Below are positions 9,768 to 21,405 of a stretch of DNA of 64,000 nt, piece after piece. The notes under the pieces were generated by a model. It saw only the letters and a list, made by a program, of their open reading frames with translations. It did not search any database and was not told the origin of the DNA. Source of the stretch: Bacteroidia bacterium (GTDB taxonomy: Bacteria > Bacteroidota > Bacteroidia > Flavobacteriales > Flavobacteriaceae); NCBI GenBank assembly GCA_030428705.1, contig JAUIDI010000010.1, forward strand, positions 1 through 64,000, in the 5' to 3' direction. The translations under genes and the position numbers were made by a program. How positions within the stretch are numbered: position 1 is the stretch's first letter; every line of letters begins with the position of its first letter.

Positions 9768-9798
9768 CAAACCCCTCTGTAATATTTGGAGGGGTTTT
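9768..9798 (+). terminator. Rho-independent terminator of the RND operon
   Basis: The stem AAACCCCTC (9769-9777) pairs with GAGGGGTTT (9789-9797) across an 11-base loop, and the descending arm ends in T residues. The upstream A-rich arm could also serve the converging gene on the other strand. Confidence 0.85.
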
Positions 9799-9802
9799 GT
9801 TA

Positions 9803-10117
9803 TTAAGCTTCTCCCGTAGGCCCAAAATTGATAGGAATGGGCGGCTGTTCATAGTCTTTTATCGTACCATGGGCCTTTTCAAAACGATGTACATTATCGT
9901 TCAACGCTTTTAGAAACTTCTTCGCGTGTTGAGGCGTAAGTACAATCCGGCTCTTTACTTTTGCTTTTGGTGCGCCTGGCATCATACTTATGAAATCGAC
10001 CACAAATTCAGACACAGAATGGTTAATGATGGCAAGATTGGAATAGATTCCTTCCGCCATTTTCTCATCAAGTTCGATATTGATCTGTTTTTGGCCCTGT
10101 TCTTTGTTATTGCTCAT
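9803..10117 (-). CDS. DUF3467 domain protein
   Basis: 104 residues, matching the DUF3467 family throughout: INIELDEKMAEGIYSNLAIINHS near the N-terminus, EFVVDFISMMPGAPKAKVKSRIVLTP in the middle, and HAKKFLKALNDNVHRFEKAHG near the end. The function of the family is not known to me. In Flavobacteriia it commonly follows rpoC, as here (53 bases after the rpoC stop), which suggests a role connected with transcription; that is inference only. A hairpin with a U-rich flank separates it from rpoC. Confidence 0.9.
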   Translation of the reverse strand: MSNNKEQGQKQINIELDEKMAEGIYSNLAIINHSVSEFVVDFISMMPGAPKAKVKSRIVLTPQHAKKFLKALNDNVHRFEKAHGTIKDYEQPPIPINFGPTGEA

Positions 10118-10129
10118 AAACGATTTCTT

Positions 10130-10161
10130 AAAAATAACCCCCGATCTAAATTATCGAGGGT
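10130..10161 (-). terminator. Hairpin between rpoC and the DUF3467 gene (terminator or attenuator)
   Basis: On the minus strand, ACCCTCGAT pairs with ATCGGGGGT (one mismatch) around a 7-base loop, followed by TTATTTTTAAG. It lies between the rpoC stop and the DUF3467 ATG, so it could end or reduce transcription from the rpo operon. Confidence 0.6.
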
Positions 10162-10170
10162 CAGAAGTTC

Positions 10171-13100
10171 CTAAAATTTCAAGGCCTCTTTACGTGCCAT
10201 AATCTCATCGTACTCTTCTTTTGAGCCGACAATGATGTTCTCATAGTCGCGCATACCGGTACCGGCCGGTATTTTGTGGCCTACAATTACATTTTCCTTC
10301 AATCCTTCCAAGGTATCTACTTTACCGCTTACGGCAGCTTCGTTCAATACTTTGGTCGTTTCTTGGAAAGAAGCGGCCGAAATAAACGATTTTGTCTGTA
10401 GCGATGCGCGTGTAATTCCTTGAAGTATGGGGGTCGCCGTGGCGGCCACCGCATCCCTTGCCGTGGCCAACGCCTTATCCGACCTTTTTAAGATAGAATT
10501 TTCATCACGCAATTCCCTTGCCGTGATAATCATTCCAGCTTTGATATTTTCGGATTCTCCGGCATCCAATACTACTTTCTTACCGAATATTTCATCGTTC
10601 TCCTCAATGAAGTCATCTTTGTGCACCAATTGGTTCTCCAAGAAAATCGTATCTCCCGGATCTTCAATACGTACCTTTCGCATCATCTGACGTACAACGA
10701 CCTCAAAATGTTTATCATTTATTTTCACACCTTGCAGGCGATAAACCTCTTGTACTTCGTTAACCAAATACTGTTGTACCGCTGATGGGCCCTTGATCGC
10801 CAAGATATCTTCCGGCGTAATCGATCCATCGGATAATGGCATTCCCGCACGTACATAGTCATTTTCTTGAACCAATATTTGATTGGATAATTTGACCAAA
10901 TATTTCTTGATCTCACCCAATTTCGATTCGATAATGATCTCACGGTTACCCCTTTTGATCTTTCCAAAGGAAACGACCCCATCAATTTCCGAAACTACTG
11001 CGGGGTTAGATGGATTTCTTGCCTCGAACAATTCGGTAACTCTTGGAAGACCTCCGGTAATATCACCTGCTTTTGCTGATTTACGCGGAATTTTTACCAA
11101 AATTTTCCCTTCCTTGATCTTGTCACCATCATCGACCATGATATGTGACCCAACGGGAAGGTTATACGAACGTAAAACCTCATCCTTCGAGTCTTTGATC
11201 AATAAGGTCGGAATCAATTTCTTATTTCTCGATTCAGAAATAACTTTTTCCTGAAAACCGGTCTGTTCATCGATTTCCACCTGATAAGTGACCCCCTGTT
11301 CAATATTCTCATAGGCAATTTTTCCAGGGAATTCGGAAACAATGACACCGTTATAAGGATCCCAAGAACAAATTGTATCACCCTTACTTACCTTGGCACC
11401 GTTCTTAATGTAGAGTGTAGACCCGTAAGGAATGTTATTAGTACTTAAAGTAATACCGGTTTTGGTATCTAGAACTTTTAATTCAGAGGTTCTTGAAATA
11501 ACGATCTCGGCCTTTTTGCCTTCGCTATCCTCTCCCTTGACCGTACGTAGATCTTCGATTTCCGCCACACCGTCAAATTTGACCTGTAGCTTGTTATCTT
11601 CCGAAATGTTACCGGCGATACCGCCAACGTGGAACGTACGCAATGTCAACTGCGTACCTGGTTCACCAATGGACTGCGCAGCGACCACACCGACGGCCTC
11701 GCCTCTCTGGACCATTTTATTGGTGGAAAGGTTTCGACCATAACACTTTGCACAAATGCCCTTCGATGCTTCACAAGTCAATGCAGAACGTACTTCGATT
11801 CTTTCTACCGGTGAATCCTCTATTTTCTTAATGTCGGACTCCATAATCTCTTGTCCTGCACTAAGCAATAATTCCTCCGTTAAAGGGTTATAGACGTCGT
11901 GTAACGAAACACGGCCCAAGATACGTTCACCAAGAGATTCTACGATCTCCTCATTTTTCTTGAGGGCCTCGACTTCTACTCCCCTCAATGTTTCACAATC
12001 TTCGATATTGATAATAACATCTTGGGAAACATCGACCAATCGACGCGTCAAATAACCGGCATCCGCAGTTTTCAAAGCGGTATCCGCAAGACCTTTACGT
12101 GCACCGTGCGTGGAGATAAAGTACTCCAAAATCGAAAGCCCCTCCTTAAAGTTCGAAAGAATCGGGTTTTCAATAATTTCACCACCACCTGCGGTCGATT
12201 TCTTAGGTTTCGCCATCAACCCACGCATACCTGTCAACTGACGAATCTGCTCTTTAGAACCCCTTGCGCCGGAATCCAACATCATATAAACCGAGTTGAA
12301 ACCTTGCTGATCTTCACGTATACGTTTCATGGCCAATTCCGTCAACATGGCGTTCGTAGAAGTCCAAACATCAATGACCTGATTATAACGTTCGTTGTTG
12401 GTAATCAGACCCATGTTATAGTTTGACATAATGCCATCGACCTGCCCATTGGCATCGGCAATCATCTCATGTTTTTCCTGAGGAATAATAATATCGCCCA
12501 AGCTAAAGGAAAGACCACCTTTAAAGGCAAATTCATAACCCATGGTCTTGATCTTGTCCAAGAAATCGGCCGTAGTCGGCACATCGGTAACGCTCAAAAT
12601 CTTGCCAATGATATCGCGCAACGATTTTTTGTTCAATACTTCGTTGATATATCCGGCCTGTTCCGGCACTTCCATGTTGAACAAGACCCTACCAACTGTC
12701 GTAGGGATTATCTGATTTACAAGTTCTCCTTCTTCGTTAAAATCTTTTGCCCGTACCTTGATACCGGCATTCAAGTTGACCATTCCCTCATTAAAGGCAA
12801 TCTCTACTTCTTCAGCAGAATAGAAGGTCAATCCCTCGCCCGAAATAGGCACTTCTGGAGTGGACTTTCTTTCTTTGGTCATGTAGTAAAGTCCCAAAAC
12901 CATATCTTGCGATGGTACCGTAATTGGTGAACCATTGGCCGGATTCAGGATATTGTGCGATGCCAACATCAAGAGTTGGGCTTCCAAAATCGCTTCAGGG
13001 CCCAATGGAAGGTGCACGGCCATTTGGTCTCCATCAAAATCCGCATTAAAGGCGGTACATACCAATGGATGCAGGCGAATCGCCTTACCTTCGATCAATT

Positions 13101-14469
13101 TGGGCTGAAAAGCCTGAATACCTAAACGGTGCAGGGTTGGAGCACGGTTCAAAAGTACAGGATGCCCTTTCAGTACATTTTCAAGGATATCCCATACTAC
13201 AGGTTCCTTTTTGTCTATAATCTTTTTAGCCGATTTTACTGTTTTAACAATACCCCTTTCTATCAACTTTCGGATGACGAAAGGCTTGTAAAGTTCGGCT
13301 GCCATATCTTTTGGAAGACCACATTCGTACAATTTCATTTCAGGTCCGACGACGATTACCGAACGGGCCGAATAATCGACACGTTTACCCAAAAGGTTTT
13401 GGCGGAAACGTCCTTGTTTACCTTTCAATGAATCTGAAAGCGACTTCAATGGCCTGTTCGATTCGGTTTTTACAGCGGATGCTTTTCTCGTGTTGTCGAA
13501 CAATGAATCGACGGCTTCCTGAAGCATACGCTTCTCATTTCTAAGAATTACTTCCGGAGCTTTGATCTCGACCAATCGCTTCAATCGATTGTTACGAATG
13601 ATGACTCTTCTATAAAGATCGTTCAAATCGGAAGTAGCAAAACGGCCACCATCCAAAGGAACCAAAGGACGAAGTTCCGGTGGTATGACCGGAATCACCT
13701 TCATAATCATCCATTCCGGCTTGTTTTCGCGGTTGTCCTGCGATTCGCGAAGGGCCTCTACTACTTGAAGTCGTTTTAAGGCCTCCGTTTTTCTTTGTTT
13801 TGATGTCTCCGTATTCGCCTTATGCCGTAACTCATAAGAAAGCTCTTTCAAATCGATGCGCGCCAATAGATCGATCAAACATTCGGCACCCATCTTGGCA
13901 ATGAACTTATTCGGGTCGGAATCTTCCAAATATTGGTTCTCTTGAGGAATGGATTCAATAATGTTCAAATACTCCTCCTCTGTCAAGAAATCCAACTTTT
14001 GAATTTCCTCACCTTCTGGCCCAGTGGCGATACCGGGTTGAATGACTACGTATCGCTCGTAGTAGATGATCATATCCAATTTCTTGGAGGGCAATCCCAA
14101 AAGGTACCCAATTTTATTGGGCAACGAACGGAAGTACCAGATATGCGCAACGGGAACCACTAGATTAATGTGTCCCACACGGTCCCTACGCACCTTCTTT
14201 TCGGTTACTTCGACCCCACAACGGTCACAAACGATACCTCGGTAGCGTATACGCTTATATTTACCACAGGCACATTCATAATCCTTTACAGGACCGAATA
14301 TACGTTCACAGAACAAACCATCACGTTCCGGTTTATGCGTTCTGTAGTTTATCGTTTCAGGTTTCAATACCTCTCCCCTTGATTCGGCCAAAATTGCTTC
14401 TGGAGATGCCAAACCAATTGAAATCTTGTTGAACCTTTTTTGTGGTGTATTATCGTGTATTCTAGCCAT
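10171..14469 (-). CDS. rpoC: DNA-directed RNA polymerase subunit beta'
   Basis: 1432 residues, normal for Bacteroidota. It carries the N-terminal zinc ribbon ([20 protein letters not shown]), the active-site Mg-binding NADFDGDQ around residue 475, the bridge-helix/trigger-loop region, and the second zinc site ([15 protein letters not shown]). It forms the catalytic centre of RNA polymerase with RpoB. The ATG at 14467-14469 is preceded by AGGAGG at 14480-14485 with 10-base spacing, a rare strong SD in this genome. It is the last ribosomal/polymerase gene of the superoperon, 39 bases after rpoB. Confidence 0.99.
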   Translation of the reverse strand: MARIHDNTPQKRFNKISIGLASPEAILAESRGEVLKPETINYRTHKPERDGLFCERIFGPVKDYECACGKYKRIRYRGIVCDRCGVEVTEKKVRRDRVGHINLVVPVAHIWYFRSLPNKIGYLLGLPSKKLDMIIYYERYVVIQPGIATGPEGEEIQKLDFLTEEEYLNIIESIPQENQYLEDSDPNKFIAKMGAECLIDLLARIDLKELSYELRHKANTETSKQRKTEALKRLQVVEALRESQDNRENKPEWMIMKVIPVIPPELRPLVPLDGGRFATSDLNDLYRRVIIRNNRLKRLVEIKAPEVILRNEKRMLQEAVDSLFDNTRKASAVKTESNRPLKSLSDSLKGKQGRFRQNLLGKRVDYSARSVIVVGPEMKLYECGLPKDMAAELYKPFVIRKLIERGIVKTVKSAKKIIDKKEPVVWDILENVLKGHPVLLNRAPTLHRLGIQAFQPKLIEGKAIRLHPLVCTAFNADFDGDQMAVHLPLGPEAILEAQLLMLASHNILNPANGSPITVPSQDMVLGLYYMTKERKSTPEVPISGEGLTFYSAEEVEIAFNEGMVNLNAGIKVRAKDFNEEGELVNQIIPTTVGRVLFNMEVPEQAGYINEVLNKKSLRDIIGKILSVTDVPTTADFLDKIKTMGYEFAFKGGLSFSLGDIIIPQEKHEMIADANGQVDGIMSNYNMGLITNNERYNQVIDVWTSTNAMLTELAMKRIREDQQGFNSVYMMLDSGARGSKEQIRQLTGMRGLMAKPKKSTAGGGEIIENPILSNFKEGLSILEYFISTHGARKGLADTALKTADAGYLTRRLVDVSQDVIINIEDCETLRGVEVEALKKNEEIVESLGERILGRVSLHDVYNPLTEELLLSAGQEIMESDIKKIEDSPVERIEVRSALTCEASKGICAKCYGRNLSTNKMVQRGEAVGVVAAQSIGEPGTQLTLRTFHVGGIAGNISEDNKLQVKFDGVAEIEDLRTVKGEDSEGKKAEIVISRTSELKVLDTKTGITLSTNNIPYGSTLYIKNGAKVSKGDTICSWDPYNGVIVSEFPGKIAYENIEQGVTYQVEIDEQTGFQEKVISESRNKKLIPTLLIKDSKDEVLRSYNLPVGSHIMVDDGDKIKEGKILVKIPRKSAKAGDITGGLPRVTELFEARNPSNPAVVSEIDGVVSFGKIKRGNREIIIESKLGEIKKYLVKLSNQILVQENDYVRAGMPLSDGSITPEDILAIKGPSAVQQYLVNEVQEVYRLQGVKINDKHFEVVVRQMMRKVRIEDPGDTIFLENQLVHKDDFIEENDEIFGKKVVLDAGESENIKAGMIITARELRDENSILKRSDKALATARDAVAATATPILQGITRASLQTKSFISAASFQETTKVLNEAAVSGKVDTLEGLKENVIVGHKIPAGTGMRDYENIIVGSKEEYDEIMARKEALKF

Positions 14470-14479
14470 AATATACTAT

Positions 14480-14485
14480 CCTCCT
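14480..14485 (-). promoter_or_regulatory. Unusually strong Shine-Dalgarno of rpoC
   Basis: AGGAGG on the minus strand, 10 bases before the rpoC ATG. Most genes in this window have no recognisable SD, so this one is notable. Confidence 0.7.
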
Positions 14486-14508
14486 AATTATAATGTATGT
14501 GTTCTAAA

Positions 14509-17500
14509 CTATTCTTCCAATCTAATGTCCAAACCTAAGCCTTTAAGTTCGTGCATTAATACATTGAAAGATTCCGGTAAACCGGGTTCAGGCATGGTCT
14601 CTCCTTTTACAATGGATTCATAGGTTTTTGCCCTACCGATTACATCATCGGATTTGACCGTCAAAATCTCACGCAAGGTGGCCGAGGCACCATAAGCCTC
14701 GAGCGCCCATACTTCCATCTCTCCGAAACGCTGGCCCCCGAATTGGGCTTTACCACCCAATGGTTGCTGCGTAATCAATGAGTACGGTCCAATGGAACGT
14801 GCGTGCATCTTATCATCGACCATGTGACCTAATTTGAGCATATAGATTACTCCCACGGTCGCAGGTTGATCAAAGCGTTGTCCGGTTCCGCCATCGTAAA
14901 GATAGGTATGGCCGAATCTTGGTATACCGGCTTCGTCGGTATATTCATTGATTTGATCCAATGTTGCCCCATCAAAGATCGGGGTAGCATATTTTCTTCC
15001 CAACTTAAGACCGGCCCATCCTAAAACAGTTTCATAAATCTGACCGATGTTCATTCGAGAAGGTACCCCTAACGGATTCAATACGATATCTACCGGTGTT
15101 CCATCTTCTAAGAACGGCATATCTTCTTGACGCACGATTCTTGAAACGATACCTTTGTTACCATGACGACCGGCCATCTTATCGCCTACTTTCAACTTTC
15201 GTTTTTTGGCAATATAGACCTTGGCCAACTTCATGATACCCGCTGGAAGTTCATCTCCCACGGAAATGGTAAACTTGTCCCTTCTCAAGTTACCTTGAAG
15301 GTCGTTCAACTTGATCTTATAGTTATGTAAAAGATCGGCTACCGAAGCATTGGTCGATTTATCGGTGGTCCAACTACCGCCTACCAAGTGGGCGAAATCA
15401 TCCACCGAATTCAACATCTTCATGGTGTACTTTTTACCTTTCGGAAGTACTTCTTCCCCCAAATCGTTCAATACACCCTGTGAAGTCTTACCGTTGATCA
15501 AGGTGAACAATTTTTCGACAAGAATATCTTTTAACTCTTGGAATTTAACTTCATATTCCAATTCCAATTTGTTCAACTCTTCCTTGTCTTCGGAACGCTT
15601 ACGCTTATCCTTCACCGATCGAGAGAACAATTTCTTGTCGATTACCACACCTCGGAGGGATGGAGAAGCTTTTAAAGAAGCGTCCTTTACGTCTCCTGCC
15701 TTATCGCCGAAAATGGCTCGAAGCAGTTTTTCTTCCGGGGTCGGATCTGATTCTCCTTTCGGCGTAATCTTACCGATCAAGATATCGCCAGGTTTTACCT
15801 CGGCGCCAATACGGATCATTCCATTTTCATCCAAATCCTTTGTGGCTTCCTCGGAAACATTGGGAATATCATGCGTCAATTCTTCAGCTCCCAACTTGGT
15901 ATCCCTGACCTCTAATGCATATTCATCAACATGTATCGACGTGAAAATATCTTCACGGACCACTTTTTCGGAAATAACGATGGCATCTTCAAAATTGTAA
16001 CCTTTCCAAGGCATAAATGCTACCGTAAGGTTTCGGCCCAGTGCCAATTCGCCTTTTTCCGTTGCATAACCTTCACAAAGAACTTGGCCTTTTTTCACCT
16101 TGTCACCTTTCTTGACGATAGGTTTCAAGTTGATACTCGTACCTTGGTTGGTCTTTCTGAACTTGACCAGCTCGTAAGTCTTGGAATCTTCTTCGAAACT
16201 TACCAATCGTTCCGCTTCCGTTCTTTTGTACTTTATAATGATTTTCTGTGCATCGACATATTCAATGGTTCCATCGCCTTCAGCATTGATCAAGACCCTT
16301 GAATCGGAAGCAACCTGACGTTCCAATCCTGTACCGACAATAGGCGATTGTGGTTTTAACAAGGGTACCGCCTGACGCATCATATTCGACCCCATCAACG
16401 CCCTGTTCGCATCATCATGTTCCAAGAAAGGAATCAAAGACGCTGAAATCGAAGCAATCTGGTTTGGAGCCACATCAGTGTAGTTAATCTCCTCTGGACT
16501 AACGACCGGGAAATCGCCTTCTTCACGGGCAATCACCTTCTCACTGTCTATTACACCACTATCTTTTAGAGGTATGTTCGCCTGTGCTATTTTCATACCT
16601 TCTTCTTCCTCGGCACTCAAATAGGTATACTCCGAAGTATCTACTTTTGATTTGTCGACCTTTCTGTAAGGGGTCTCCAAAAAACCCATCGGATTTACCT
16701 TGGCAAAAACCGCCAAGGACGAAATCAAACCAATATTCGGTCCTTCAGGTGTTTCAATCGGACACAATCTTCCGTAATGCGTATAGTGTACATCGCGGAC
16801 CTCGAAACCAGCTCTTTCACGTGAAAGCCCTCCCGGCCCTAGAGCCGACAACCTTCTTTTGTGCGTAATCTCGGCCAACGGATTCGTTTGGTCCATAAAC
16901 TGAGATAACTGGTTCGTACCAAAAAACGAGTTGATTACCGATGACAAAGTCTTGGCATTGATCAAATCTATCGGAGTGAACACCTCATTATCACGTACGT
17001 TCATTCGCTCACGAATCGTTCTTGCCATACGGGCAAGACCCACTCCGAATTGTGAAGACAATTGCTCGCCCACCGTTCTGACGCGACGGTTCGAAAGGTG
17101 GTCGATATCATCGATCTCCGCTTTAGAATTGATGAGCTCGATCAAATACTTGATAATGGTAATGATATCTTCCTTGGTCAAGACCTGTTTGTCCATTCCG
17201 ATATCAAGACCCAATTTTTTATTCATTCTATAACGACCAACTTCACCTAGATTATAGCGTTGATCGGAAAAGAACAGTTTGTCTATGATGCCACGGGCCG
17301 TCTCCTCATCGGGTGGCTCGGCATTACGTAGTTGACGATATATATGTTCTACCGCTTCCTTTTCAGAGTTGGTAGGGTCTTTCTGTAATGTATTGTGTAT
17401 AATCGCATAATCGGACTGGGCATTGTTCTCTTTATGAAGAAGAATGGTCTTCACATCAGTCTCCAAAATCTGTTCGATATGCTCTTTTTCCAAGACCGTA

Positions 17501-18318
17501 TCACGATCTAAAACGATTTCGTTACGCTCGATGGAAACAACCTCACCAGTGTCTTCATCAACGAAATCCTCATGCCATGTATTCAATACACGAGCTGCCA
17601 ATTTTCGGCCCAATACCTTTTTCAATCCGGCATTCGATACTTTGATCTCTTCCGAAAGGTCGAAAATTTCCAAGATGTCCTTGTCTCGCTCAAAACCAAT
17701 AGCCCTGAACAACGTTGTAACGGGCAATTTTTTCTTTCTATCGATATAGGCATACATTACACCATTGATATCAGTAGCAAACTCTATCCAAGATCCCTTG
17801 AAAGGAATTACCCTCGCGGAGTATAGCTTGGTTCCGTTGGCATGAAACGATTGTCCAAAGAAAACTCCTGGAGAACGGTGTAATTGGGAAACGACTACAC
17901 GCTCGGCCCCATTGATTACAAAAGTGCCGCTAGGTGTCATATAAGGAATAGTTCCCAAATACACATCTTGTACGATCGTCTCAAAATCTTCATGCTCCTC
18001 ATCGGTGCAATACAATTTCAAACGTGCTTTTAGAGGTACGCTATAAGTCAATCCCCTCTCGATACATTCTTGTATCGAATATCTCGGAGGATCTATAAAG
18101 TAGTCTAGAAATTCCAATACGAACTGATTCCTGGTATCGGTAATCGGAAAATTCTCCTGAAATGTATTATAGAGACCTTCATCGCCCCTCTCATCGGATT
18201 TGGTCTCCAATTGAAAAAAGTCTTGAAACGACTTAATCTGAATATCCAAAAAATCAGGATATTCTGGCGTATTCTCTGCGGATGCGAAATTTATTCTTTC
18301 AGTCTGATTTGTGAACAT
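14509..18318 (-). CDS. rpoB: DNA-directed RNA polymerase subunit beta
   Basis: 1269 residues, the usual length in Bacteroidota. Typical segments are visible: [18 protein letters not shown] (rifampicin region, cluster I), [46 protein letters not shown] (active-site lysines) and the C-terminal [17 protein letters not shown]. It forms the catalytic cleft with RpoC. Upstream, between rplL and rpoB, a hairpin plus U-tract may lower transcription into rpoBC relative to the ribosomal protein genes. The rifampicin-site residues look wild type. Confidence 0.99.
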   Translation of the reverse strand: MFTNQTERINFASAENTPEYPDFLDIQIKSFQDFFQLETKSDERGDEGLYNTFQENFPITDTRNQFVLEFLDYFIDPPRYSIQECIERGLTYSVPLKARLKLYCTDEEHEDFETIVQDVYLGTIPYMTPSGTFVINGAERVVVSQLHRSPGVFFGQSFHANGTKLYSARVIPFKGSWIEFATDINGVMYAYIDRKKKLPVTTLFRAIGFERDKDILEIFDLSEEIKVSNAGLKKVLGRKLAARVLNTWHEDFVDEDTGEVVSIERNEIVLDRDTVLEKEHIEQILETDVKTILLHKENNAQSDYAIIHNTLQKDPTNSEKEAVEHIYRQLRNAEPPDEETARGIIDKLFFSDQRYNLGEVGRYRMNKKLGLDIGMDKQVLTKEDIITIIKYLIELINSKAEIDDIDHLSNRRVRTVGEQLSSQFGVGLARMARTIRERMNVRDNEVFTPIDLINAKTLSSVINSFFGTNQLSQFMDQTNPLAEITHKRRLSALGPGGLSRERAGFEVRDVHYTHYGRLCPIETPEGPNIGLISSLAVFAKVNPMGFLETPYRKVDKSKVDTSEYTYLSAEEEEGMKIAQANIPLKDSGVIDSEKVIAREEGDFPVVSPEEINYTDVAPNQIASISASLIPFLEHDDANRALMGSNMMRQAVPLLKPQSPIVGTGLERQVASDSRVLINAEGDGTIEYVDAQKIIIKYKRTEAERLVSFEEDSKTYELVKFRKTNQGTSINLKPIVKKGDKVKKGQVLCEGYATEKGELALGRNLTVAFMPWKGYNFEDAIVISEKVVREDIFTSIHVDEYALEVRDTKLGAEELTHDIPNVSEEATKDLDENGMIRIGAEVKPGDILIGKITPKGESDPTPEEKLLRAIFGDKAGDVKDASLKASPSLRGVVIDKKLFSRSVKDKRKRSEDKEELNKLELEYEVKFQELKDILVEKLFTLINGKTSQGVLNDLGEEVLPKGKKYTMKMLNSVDDFAHLVGGSWTTDKSTNASVADLLHNYKIKLNDLQGNLRRDKFTISVGDELPAGIMKLAKVYIAKKRKLKVGDKMAGRHGNKGIVSRIVRQEDMPFLEDGTPVDIVLNPLGVPSRMNIGQIYETVLGWAGLKLGRKYATPIFDGATLDQINEYTDEAGIPRFGHTYLYDGGTGQRFDQPATVGVIYMLKLGHMVDDKMHARSIGPYSLITQQPLGGKAQFGGQRFGEMEVWALEAYGASATLREILTVKSDDVIGRAKTYESIVKGETMPEPGLPESFNVLMHELKGLGLDIRLEE

Positions 18319-18382
18319 CTATGGACAGTATTTTGATCGTGAATACTAATTGGGTCGCATATAACTTCATATACGGTATACA

Positions 18383-18428
18383 TAAAAAGGCTTAGGTCTT
18401 GCTCCACCAAAGGTGGAAAAAGACCTAA
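18383..18428 (-). terminator. Attenuator-like hairpin in the rplL-rpoB gap
   Basis: On the minus strand TTAGGTCTT (18420-18428) pairs with AAGACCTAA (18392-18400). Inside it CCACC (18412-18416) pairs with GGTGG (18404-18408) around an AT-rich loop. It is followed by GCCTTTTT. This is a good intrinsic-terminator shape in the middle of an operon, in the same place where E. coli has a partial terminator. Confidence 0.75.
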
Positions 18429-18452
18429 ACCAAAACACTATGGTTGTTGCTA

Positions 18453-18836
18453 TTATTTAAGCTCAACTTCTGCTCCTGCTTCTTCCAATGATTTTTTGAT
18501 TCCTTCGGCTTCGTCTTTAGCAACACCTTCCTTAACAGCTTTTGGTGCACTATCAACGATGTCTTTAGCATCTTTCAATCCTAGTCCGGTCAATTCTTTG
18601 ACCAATTTGACAACCGCCAATTTAGAAGCTCCGGCGGCCTTCAAAATCACATCGAATTCTGATTTTTCCTCGGCGGCCTCACCGGCATCGGCTCCACCAC
18701 CGCCACCAGCGGCAACAGCAACTGCAGCAGCAGCCGGCTCTATGCCATATTCTTCTTTAAGTATATCAGCTAATTCATTAACCTCTTTTACGGTCAAATT
18801 AACCAACTGTTCTGCGAAATCTTTTAAATCTGCCAT
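18453..18836 (-). CDS. rplL: 50S ribosomal protein L7/L12
   Basis: 127 residues. N-terminal dimerisation helices come first ([23 protein letters not shown]), then the Ala/Gly-rich hinge around residues 34-55, and the C-terminal factor-binding domain ([33 protein letters not shown] near 60-92). Multimeric stalk protein that recruits translation GTPases. It follows rplJ by 51 bases and is separated from rpoB by 134 bases with an attenuator-like hairpin. Confidence 0.99.
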   Translation of the reverse strand: MADLKDFAEQLVNLTVKEVNELADILKEEYGIEPAAAAVAVAAGGGGGADAGEAAEEKSEFDVILKAAGASKLAVVKLVKELTGLGLKDAKDIVDSAPKAVKEGVAKDEAEGIKKSLEEAGAEVELK

Positions 18837-18887
18837 TTTTCTATCGTTTAATAAATTTTAAAATATAATTGTTCTAGTTGCGTACTT

Positions 18888-19403
18888 TTATTTTTCAGAT
18901 AATGTCTTAAGGATTCCGGCAAGTTTACCTCCACCAGATTTAAGTCCGGAAATAACGTTCTTGGCGGGTGATTGTAACAATCCGATAATTTCGCCTATCA
19001 TTTCCTCTTTGGACTTAATACTCACAAGAGCATCCAAGTTTTCATCACCTATATAAATTGCTTCCTCGATAAATGCTCCCTTCAAGAAAGGCCTGTCGGA
19101 TTTTTTGCGAAAGGTCTTGATCAATTTTGCCGGGGCGTTCGCCGTATCGGCGAACATCAACGAAGTATTGCCTTTTAAAGTCGAAGGAAGTTCCCCAAAT
19201 TCTTTGTCGGAAGCTTCCATTGCCTTTTTGAGCAAGGTATTTTTGACTACAGCCAGTTTAATGTTCGCCTTAAAACATGCCCTTCTCAAATCAGAGGTAG
19301 TTGCGGCGTCCAAACCTGATATGTCCGCCAAATAAATGGTGGAACTATCGGCCAACTTCGTGGTCAAATCTTCAATAACGTTTGCTTTCTCTTGTCTTGT
19401 CAT
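18888..19403 (-). CDS. rplJ: 50S ribosomal protein L10
   Basis: 171 residues. It anchors L7/L12 dimers to 23S rRNA. The N-terminal RNA-binding region begins TRQEKANVIEDLTTKLADS, with the typical LRRACFKANIKLAVVKNTLLKKA around residues 38-60; the C-terminal helix binds L12. L10(L12) often represses its own operon by binding the mRNA leader; I could not identify that site here. Confidence 0.98.
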   Translation of the reverse strand: MTRQEKANVIEDLTTKLADSSTIYLADISGLDAATTSDLRRACFKANIKLAVVKNTLLKKAMEASDKEFGELPSTLKGNTSLMFADTANAPAKLIKTFRKKSDRPFLKGAFIEEAIYIGDENLDALVSIKSKEEMIGEIIGLLQSPAKNVISGLKSGGGKLAGILKTLSEK

Positions 19404-19424
19404 GTTAAAAATTTTTGCCCGCAG

Positions 19425-20114
19425 TTAAACTGCCCTAGGGTCTAGTTGAACACTCGGACTCATAGTACTTGACATGAAGATGCTCTTCATATATACCCCT
19501 TTGGCGGCAGTTGGCTTCAATTTGTTCAGGGTATCCAAAAGTTCTTTGGCGTTACCTGCAATTTTATCCGCAGAAAACGATACTTTGCCGATAGCGGCAT
19601 GTACAATACCTGTTTTATCCACTTTGAAGTCTATCTTTCCCGCCTTAACATCCGATACCGCTTTGGCGACATCCATAGTTACGGTACCTGTCTTCGGGTT
19701 GGGCATTAATCCCCTTGGGCCCAAAACGCGGCCCAACGGACCAAGTTTACCCATAACGCTTGGCATTGTGATGATTACATCTACATCTGTCCAACCGCCT
19801 TTTATCTTGTCAAGATATTCGTCCAATCCAACGAAATCGGCCCCAGCCTCTTTGGCTTCTGCCTCTTTATCAGGAGTAACCAAGGCCAATACCTTTACAT
19901 CTTTACCGGTACCATGGGGCAGTGTCACAACACCACGTACCATTTGATTGGCCTTTCTAGGGTCAACGCCCAAACGAACCGCCAAATCTACCGATGCGTC
20001 GAAATTAGCGTTGGTTATCTCTTTGATCAAAGCGGAAGCTTCATCGACAGAATAGAGCTTATCTTTCTCTATTTTGGCGTGCGCCTCTTTTTGCTTCTTA
20101 GTTAACTTTGCCAT
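19425..20114 (-). CDS. rplA: 50S ribosomal protein L1
   Basis: 229 residues, full length. L1 signature [16 protein letters not shown] around residues 137-152 and the preceding LGPRGLMPN are intact. It binds 23S rRNA at the L1 stalk near the E site, and in many bacteria represses the L11-L1 mRNA. It lies 19 bases after rplK, so the two are cotranscribed. Confidence 0.99.
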   Translation of the reverse strand: MAKLTKKQKEAHAKIEKDKLYSVDEASALIKEITNANFDASVDLAVRLGVDPRKANQMVRGVVTLPHGTGKDVKVLALVTPDKEAEAKEAGADFVGLDEYLDKIKGGWTDVDVIITMPSVMGKLGPLGRVLGPRGLMPNPKTGTVTMDVAKAVSDVKAGKIDFKVDKTGIVHAAIGKVSFSADKIAGNAKELLDTLNKLKPTAAKGVYMKSIFMSSTMSPSVQLDPRAV

Positions 20115-20133
20115 TTAAATTGCTTTTAAAGAT

Positions 20134-20571
20134 TTAAAAAGGTCTTTTACCTGCTACCTTCATACCCATTGACCGTGCGGTACCGGCAACCATTTTCATT
20201 GCCGATTCTACGGTAAATGCATTAAGATCGACCATTTTATCTTCGGCTATCGCCTTGATTTGGTCCCAGGTGACACTACCTAATTTTACTCGGTTAGGTT
20301 CGCCAGATCCTTTTTTAATCTTAGCTGCTTCCATCAATTGAACTGCCGCTGGCGGTGTTTTTACGACAAAGTCGAACGACTTGTCTTTATATACGGTGAT
20401 AACAACTGGCAATACTTTGCCTGGTTTGTCCTGCGTTCGTGCATTGAACTGCTTGCAGAACTCCATTATGTTAACTCCGGCAGCACCTAAGGCGGGTCCA
20501 ACCGGTGGCGATGGATTCGCTGCACCTCCCCTAACTTGTAGTTTAACTACTTTACCTACTTCTTTTGCCAT
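20134..20571 (-). CDS. rplK: 50S ribosomal protein L11
   Basis: 145 residues. The N-terminal proline-rich region ([20 protein letters not shown]) and C-terminal rRNA-binding domain ([21 protein letters not shown]) are complete. It forms the GTPase-associated centre with L10/L12. It sits between nusG and rplA in the standard order; the 68-base gap upstream to nusG shows no obvious promoter. Confidence 0.99.
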   Translation of the reverse strand: MAKEVGKVVKLQVRGGAANPSPPVGPALGAAGVNIMEFCKQFNARTQDKPGKVLPVVITVYKDKSFDFVVKTPPAAVQLMEAAKIKKGSGEPNRVKLGSVTWDQIKAIAEDKMVDLNAFTVESAMKMVAGTARSMGMKVAGKRPF

Positions 20572-20639
20572 TGTTTTAATTTAAATTCAAAGTGTGTTCA
20601 TGGGAAGCAACACAACTTTTAACTATGTAACAATTTTCT

Positions 20640-21191
20640 TTATATTTTTTCAACTTGCATATAACTGAGTTCCAATGGTGTCTTTCTTCCGAAAATCTTG
20701 ACCATTACCTCGAGCTTACGCTTTTCTTCATTGATTTTCTCGACCGTACCGTTAAAACCATTAAAGGGTCCATCGATTACCTTGACCGTTTCACCAAAAA
20801 CGAATGGTATGGCCACACTATCGGTATTGACCGCCAATTCGTCAACTTTGCCAAGCATTCTGTTTACTTCGGCCTTACGCAACGGTACCGGATCACCTCC
20901 TTTGGTTTCCCCCAAAAATCCTATTACATTGGTAATCGAACGAATGATGTGTATCATCTCGCCTGCCAAATTGGCTTTAATCATAATGTATCCCGGAAAA
21001 TATACCCTTTCTTTGTTTATTTTTTTTCCATTTCGAATCTGTACCACCTTTTCGGTCGGCACCAGTACTTCTTCCAAGTAATCCGAAAAACCATGCCGCT
21101 CTACCTCACTTTCAATGTACCCTTTGATTTTATTCTCTTGGCCACTGACTGCCCTGACCACATACCATTTTTTCTCCAATACTTCAGACAT
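20640..21191 (-). CDS. nusG: Transcription termination/antitermination factor NusG
   Basis: 183 residues: NGN domain at about 1-115 (KKWYVVRAVSGQENKIKGYIE ... VYFPGYIMIKANL) and a C-terminal KOW domain (GETVKVIDGPFNGFNGTVEKI around residues 130-150). It binds elongating RNA polymerase. It is 10 bases after secE, matching the near-universal secE-nusG pairing. Confidence 0.98.
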   Translation of the reverse strand: MSEVLEKKWYVVRAVSGQENKIKGYIESEVERHGFSDYLEEVLVPTEKVVQIRNGKKINKERVYFPGYIMIKANLAGEMIHIIRSITNVIGFLGETKGGDPVPLRKAEVNRMLGKVDELAVNTDSVAIPFVFGETVKVIDGPFNGFNGTVEKINEEKRKLEVMVKIFGRKTPLELSYMQVEKI

Positions 21192-21201
21192 AGGGTTCGG
21201 C

Positions 21202-21390
21202 TTAGTTTAAAACGTTGTCAAAATATAAGCTAATCAACTTACTAAAAACCGTATCAACACCCCAGGTCGCCAAGGCGAAGAGAATACTAAAAACTGCCAC
21301 TATCACCATTAGATTGGATGATTCCGCCCTAGATGGCAAGGTTACATTATTTCTTAGCTCTTCTATCGATTCTTTAATATAAGTCAACAT
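21202..21390 (-). CDS. secE: Preprotein translocase subunit SecE
   Basis: 62 residues, the short one-helix form. YIKESIEELRNNVTLPSR is the amphipathic cytoplasmic helix and LMVIVAVFSILFALATWGVDTVF the single membrane span. It clamps SecY in the SecYEG channel. It lies between tRNA-Trp and nusG, as in many bacteria. Confidence 0.97.
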   Translation of the reverse strand: MLTYIKESIEELRNNVTLPSRAESSNLMVIVAVFSILFALATWGVDTVFSKLISLYFDNVLN

Positions 21391-21405
21391 AATTCTTGTT
21401 TTCTA

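Noticed and set aside
15350..16000. 216-codon open frame on the plus strand inside rpoB
   Set aside because: It lies fully antisense to rpoB, has no start-site signals, and its Ser/Phe-rich protein is what the reverse of rpoB codons would give.
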